A stretch of 64,000 nucleotides of DNA from Chitinophaga pinensis (lineage in GTDB: Bacteria > Pseudomonadota > Gammaproteobacteria > Burkholderiales > SG8-41). Position 1 is the first letter of the stretch, and every line of letters starts with the position of its first letter. Under the pieces are notes generated by a model. The model saw only the letters and a list, made by a program, of their open reading frames with translations, ran no database searches and was not told where the DNA came from. The translations under genes were made by a program, and so were the position numbers. Below are positions 61,518 to 64,000 of the stretch, piece by piece. The stretch is taken from the NCBI GenBank assembly GCA_943329075.2, contig CALQCM020000001.1, positions 1 to 64,000 of the forward strand, given 5' to 3'.

Positions 61518-62476
61518 TGGAGAAGTTCCTGATTACCGGCGGCTTCGGCTATATCGGGGGAAGAATTGCCCGGTATCTCGTCAATGAGTCCGGCGTGACC
61601 GTGCGACTGACAACCAGCCAGCCAGCCGCAAAAGCGCCGGCTTGGCTGCCGGCGGCGCAGGTCGTCAGCATGGACGTCTGCAACGACGCCGACGTCGAAG
61701 CGGCGTGCAGCGGCGTGACGGGCGTCGTGCACCTGGCGGCGCTCAACGAGCACGACTGCGCTGCCGACCCGCAGCGCGCCTTGCAGGTCAACGGACTCGG
61801 CACCCTCAATCTCCTGCGGGCGGCGCAGCGCTGCCGCGTCCGCAAATTCATCTATTTCTCAACCGCACATGTCTACGGCGCGCCGCTGGCCGGCACGATT
61901 ACCGAAAGCACGCTGCCGCGGCCGGCGCACCCCTATGCGATCACCCACCGCCTCGCCGAGGACCTCGTGCTCGCGGCGCGCGACCAGGGTGCAATCGACG
62001 GCGTCGTCGTGCGCATGTCGAACGGCTTCGGCGCGCCGGTGCGCGCCGGGGTCAACCGCTGGACGCTGATCGTCAACGATCTGTGCAGACAGGCGGTATC
62101 AACACGCAAACTCGTTTTGCGTTCGAGCGGCATCCAGTTGCGTGATTTCGTGACGCTGGGAGATGCCGCGCGCGCCGTCGACCATCTGCTGCGTCTGCCC
62201 GTGACTGCAACGTCAGACGGATTGTTCAATCTGGGCGGTGAATGCGTGATGTCGGTGTCCGACCTGACGGCGCGAATCGCCGGCCGCTGCGCGGCGGTGC
62301 TCGGCTTCCGGCCCGTCGTTGAAAAACCCGCACCGGCAGCCGGTGAAAAAGCCGATGCGCTCGACTTCCGCATCGACAAACTTAAAAAAACCGGCTTTGC
62401 ATTGCAGGGCTGCATGGATGCGGAAATCGATGCCACGCTCTGGCTCTGCCACGAAGCGTTCGGAACGGCGCCCTAG
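61517..62476 (+). CDS. Extended SDR (NDP-sugar reductase or epimerase) with catalytic lysine replaced
   Basis: It is probably a 4-keto-reductase or epimerase finishing the CDP-sugar. In 319 residues, EKFLITGGFGYIGGRIARYL is the NAD site and IYFSTAHVYGAP the serine region. The catalytic YxxxK is replaced by YAITH (in HPYAITHRLAEDLV), so the lysine is missing and a histidine occupies its place. The GTG at 61517 overlaps the upstream TAG by one base (TAGTG), and its own TAG overlaps the GT2 start the same way. It may be inactive, use a different mechanism, or have a non-redox role. Confidence 0.8.
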   Translation: MEKFLITGGFGYIGGRIARYLVNESGVTVRLTTSQPAAKAPAWLPAAQVVSMDVCNDADVEAACSGVTGVVHLAALNEHDCAADPQRALQVNGLGTLNLLRAAQRCRVRKFIYFSTAHVYGAPLAGTITESTLPRPAHPYAITHRLAEDLVLAARDQGAIDGVVVRMSNGFGAPVRAGVNRWTLIVNDLCRQAVSTRKLVLRSSGIQLRDFVTLGDAARAVDHLLRLPVTATSDGLFNLGGECVMSVSDLTARIAGRCAAVLGFRPVVEKPAPAAGEKADALDFRIDKLKKTGFALQGCMDAEIDATLWLCHEAFGTAP

Positions 62477-63381
62477 TGCCGGCACCCGCGGTTTCCGTAG
62501 TCGTCCCGACCTACAACCACGCGCAGTTTCTCGGCCCGGCCCTGCAATCAATACGCGCGCAGACGCTGGTCGACTGGGAAGTCATCGTTGTCAACAATTT
62601 CTCCGACGACCATACCGTCGAAGTGGTCGCAGCGCTTGGCGACCCGCGCATCCGGCTTGTCAATTTCCGCAATCACGGCGTGATCGCCGCTTCGCGCAAT
62701 GAAGGCATCCGGCTCGCCGGCGGCGAATTGATCGCGTTTCTCGATTCCGACGATCTGTGGCACCCGCAGAAGCTGGCGCGTTGCGTTGAGGCCATCGGCG
62801 GCGGGCTGGATCTCGTCTGCCACGGCGAAAACTGGACGCGCGAAGGCGCGCCGCCGCGCAAAATGCTCTACGGCCCGGCGGCCCGCGCCAGCTATACGCG
62901 GTTGTTGTTCAACGGCAACTGCATTTCGACCTCGGCGGTGGTTGTACGCAAACAATCGTTGATGCGGGTCACCGGCTTTCGCGAGGCGCCGCAATTCATC
63001 ACCGCCGAGGATTACGATTTGTGGCTGCGCCTCGCCCGCGACGCTGCGCGGATCGGTTTTGTTGACGAGATTCTGGGCGAATACCGCATGCATGCCGGCA
63101 ATGCGACAAAAGCACTGCGGCGGCACTTCGAGGCGGAACTGGCCGTGATCAACGATCATTTTGCAACACTTTCTCCGGCGGGCCCTGTCGCCGGACTGCG
63201 CGTGCGACGGCGCCGCGCACTGGCCTGTTATGGCGCCGGCCGCGGTTTTCAGGCGGCGGGCAACCACAGCGAGGCGTGGCGCTGGTTCGCGCGCGCGCTG
63301 CACGAATCGCCGTTCATTCTGCGCCTCTACGCGGCCGCCGTACTCAATGGGGCGGCAGCGCTGCGGCGGCGGTTTGCATGA
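62476..63381 (+). CDS. GT2-family glycosyltransferase
   Basis: It is an inverting GT-A glycosyltransferase at the inner face of the membrane. In 301 residues, VSVVVPTYNHAQFLGPALQS is the nucleotide-binding start, the DxD-like site is in AFLDSDDLWHPQKL, and TAEDYDLWLRLARDAARIGF the catalytic base region. No transmembrane helix is present. The GTG at 62476 overlaps the upstream TAG. The stop at 63379-63381 overlaps a micro-ORF ATG (ATGA). Donor and acceptor are unknown. Confidence 0.9.
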   Translation: MPAPAVSVVVPTYNHAQFLGPALQSIRAQTLVDWEVIVVNNFSDDHTVEVVAALGDPRIRLVNFRNHGVIAASRNEGIRLAGGELIAFLDSDDLWHPQKLARCVEAIGGGLDLVCHGENWTREGAPPRKMLYGPAARASYTRLLFNGNCISTSAVVVRKQSLMRVTGFREAPQFITAEDYDLWLRLARDAARIGFVDEILGEYRMHAGNATKALRRHFEAELAVINDHFATLSPAGPVAGLRVRRRRALACYGAGRGFQAAGNHSEAWRWFARALHESPFILRLYAAAVLNGAAALRRRFA

Positions 63382-63479
63382 CGGCGGTGCGACAGGTGCA
63401 GCACCCGATGACGCGTTGCGGGAGCTGCGCCATCGACCGCCGCAGCATCAACCCGTTGCGTTTCGAAAAAGCAGTATGA
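63378..63479 (+). CDS. 33-codon micro-ORF between the GT2 and aminotransferase genes
   Basis: The frame starts at an ATG overlapping the GT2 stop (ATGA, 63378-63381) and ends at a TGA overlapping the next ATG (ATGA, 63476-63479), so it fills the gap exactly. The peptide carries a CGSC pair in MTRCGSCAIDRRS and five arginines. It could be a small functional protein, a coupling relay, or the decayed N-terminus of the downstream enzyme. No family is recognised. Confidence 0.4.
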   Translation: MTAVRQVQHPMTRCGSCAIDRRSINPLRFEKAV

Positions 63480-64000
63480 GCCGGCTCACTGCGCGTGACC
63501 GCGCCGGGCTGCGCAGCATCTTTACGCCGCCGGTCGCTGCGACGAAGTGGCGCCTTGAGCAACTGGCGTGTCACGACCACCTGCGCTATTTCGCCTTCGG
63601 GCGCCACGCTCTGGTCGCCGCCTTGCGCGTTGCCGGTGTCAGTCGCCGCGACGTCGTGCTGCTGCCGGGATTCATCTGCCGCGAAGTGCTCAGCGTCGTC
63701 CATGCCCTGGCGGCGCGCGTTGAATATTATCCAGTAAATGAGAAACTCGAACTCGCCTGCGATCAGTCGTCGCTGCCTGTGGCGAAAGCCATCGTCGCCG
63801 TCGATTATTTCGGCTTCGCGCAGAACCTCGCACCCTTCACGCAATACTGCGCGCGCAGTGGCGCCGTGCTGATCGAAGACAATGCACACGGCCTGTTCAG
63901 TCGCGACGGCGATGGACGCGTGCTTGGTACGCGCGGCGACCTCGGCATCTTCAGTCTGCGGAAAACGCTGGCGGCGCCGAACGGTGCCGCCGTTGTCGTT
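63476..64000 (+). CDS. DegT-type aminotransferase, 5' part (runs off the window)
   Basis: The first 175 codons of a PLP-dependent sugar aminotransferase are present, open to the right edge. YFAFGRHALVAALRVAGVSR is a variant of the G(T/R)xAL pocket. VAVDYFGFAQNLAPFTQYCA and VLIEDNAHGLFSRDGDG follow, and the PLP lysine is in GIFSLRKTLAAPNG. The lysine argues against RfbH-type 3-dehydrases, which have histidine there. It is compact at the N-terminus, like the enzyme at 38566. The start ATG at 63476 overlaps the micro-ORF stop. Confidence 0.8.
   Translation, partial: MSRLTARDRAGLRSIFTPPVAATKWRLEQLACHDHLRYFAFGRHALVAALRVAGVSRRDVVLLPGFICREVLSVVHALAARVEYYPVNEKLELACDQSSLPVAKAIVAVDYFGFAQNLAPFTQYCARSGAVLIEDNAHGLFSRDGDGRVLGTRGDLGIFSLRKTLAAPNGAAVVV

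Noticed and set aside
63495..63737. Alternative plus-strand frame MTAPGCAAS... over the truncated aminotransferase
   Set aside because: It overlaps the aminotransferase frame, which has a clear PLP-lysine motif and stays open to the window edge.
1..64000. CRISPR arrays, tRNA or rRNA genes, insertion sequences
   Set aside because: I looked for regular short repeats with spacers, cloverleaf-like sequences and transposase motifs and found none.

Overview
The window looks like part of a chromosome from a Gram-negative bacterium, most likely a betaproteobacterium. This is an inference from four things: high GC with many GTG and TTG starts, an RfaH-type antiterminator, GC-rich palindromic repeats at the left edge, and the gene families present. 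It is almost entirely a surface-polysaccharide (O-antigen or capsule type) biosynthesis locus. One gene (manC) is on the minus strand. About 60 genes follow on the plus strand from 1.9 kb to the right edge. Many overlap their neighbour by 1 to 8 bases (GTGA, ATGA, TTGA, TAGTG), which indicates a very long, translationally coupled operon. The last gene runs off the window. I see no rRNA, tRNA, CRISPR array, transposase or attachment site.

Layout. 1-379: three copies of a GC-rich hairpin repeat. 380-3917: manC, gmd and rmlA (GDP-mannose, GDP-4-keto-6-deoxymannose and dTDP-glucose supply). 3941-5142: an RfaH-like antiterminator and a winged-helix regulator with its own promoter and palindrome. 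5210-5221: an exact copy of the E. coli ops (JUMPstart) core, GGCGGTAGCGTG, 70 nt before the first gene of the long operon. 5292-20799: a heptose-like and sporadic-carbohydrate module holding two radical SAM enzymes, an SDR, a GmhA-like isomerase, a domain-swapped HldE-like protein, a 2OG-Fe oxygenase, a LIC12192-like protein, a HAD protein, a kinase, a split transketolase, a methyltransferase, a Nudix protein, two C-methyltransferases around a WbuC cupin, and an aminotransferase. 20881-29592: two paralogous B12-type radical SAM proteins around a frameshifted FkbM methyltransferase, then a glycosyltransferase and an ABC flippase. 29604-36370: a legionaminic acid pathway. 36418-44679: an SDR, a third SPASM-type radical SAM protein, an aminotransferase, and a second nonulosonic-acid-like set (NeuB family, cytidylyltransferase, PseG-like, WbqC, PIG-L). 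44667-50800: two poorly known surface-carbohydrate proteins, a polysaccharide deacetylase and a third B12-type radical SAM protein. 51079-54562: an AT-rich acyl module (ACP, MaoC-like, GNAT-like, FkbH-like). 54723-59207: acetyltransferase, methyltransferases, galE and a GT4 glycosyltransferase. 59226-64000: a CDP-6-deoxyhexose module, a GT2 glycosyltransferase, a 33-codon micro-ORF and a truncated aminotransferase.

How the genes may work together. The locus can supply GDP-mannose derivatives, dTDP-glucose, a nucleotide-activated heptose-like sugar, CMP-legionaminic acid, perhaps a second nonulosonic acid, and CDP-6-deoxyhexoses. It also holds many tailoring enzymes: six radical SAM proteins, at least six methyltransferases, acyl transfer and deacetylases. 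An operon near 59 kb needs processive antitermination, which the RfaH-like protein and the ops site would provide. Glycosyltransferases are few, and no Wzx, Wzy or initiating phosphoglycosyltransferase is in view, so the locus probably continues to the right.

The most unusual points are the six radical SAM enzymes in one glycan locus, the RfaH/ops pair beside it, the ACP-FkbH acyl module, and two genes whose only plausible full-length starts are AUA codons placed on a preceding stop (ATAA).
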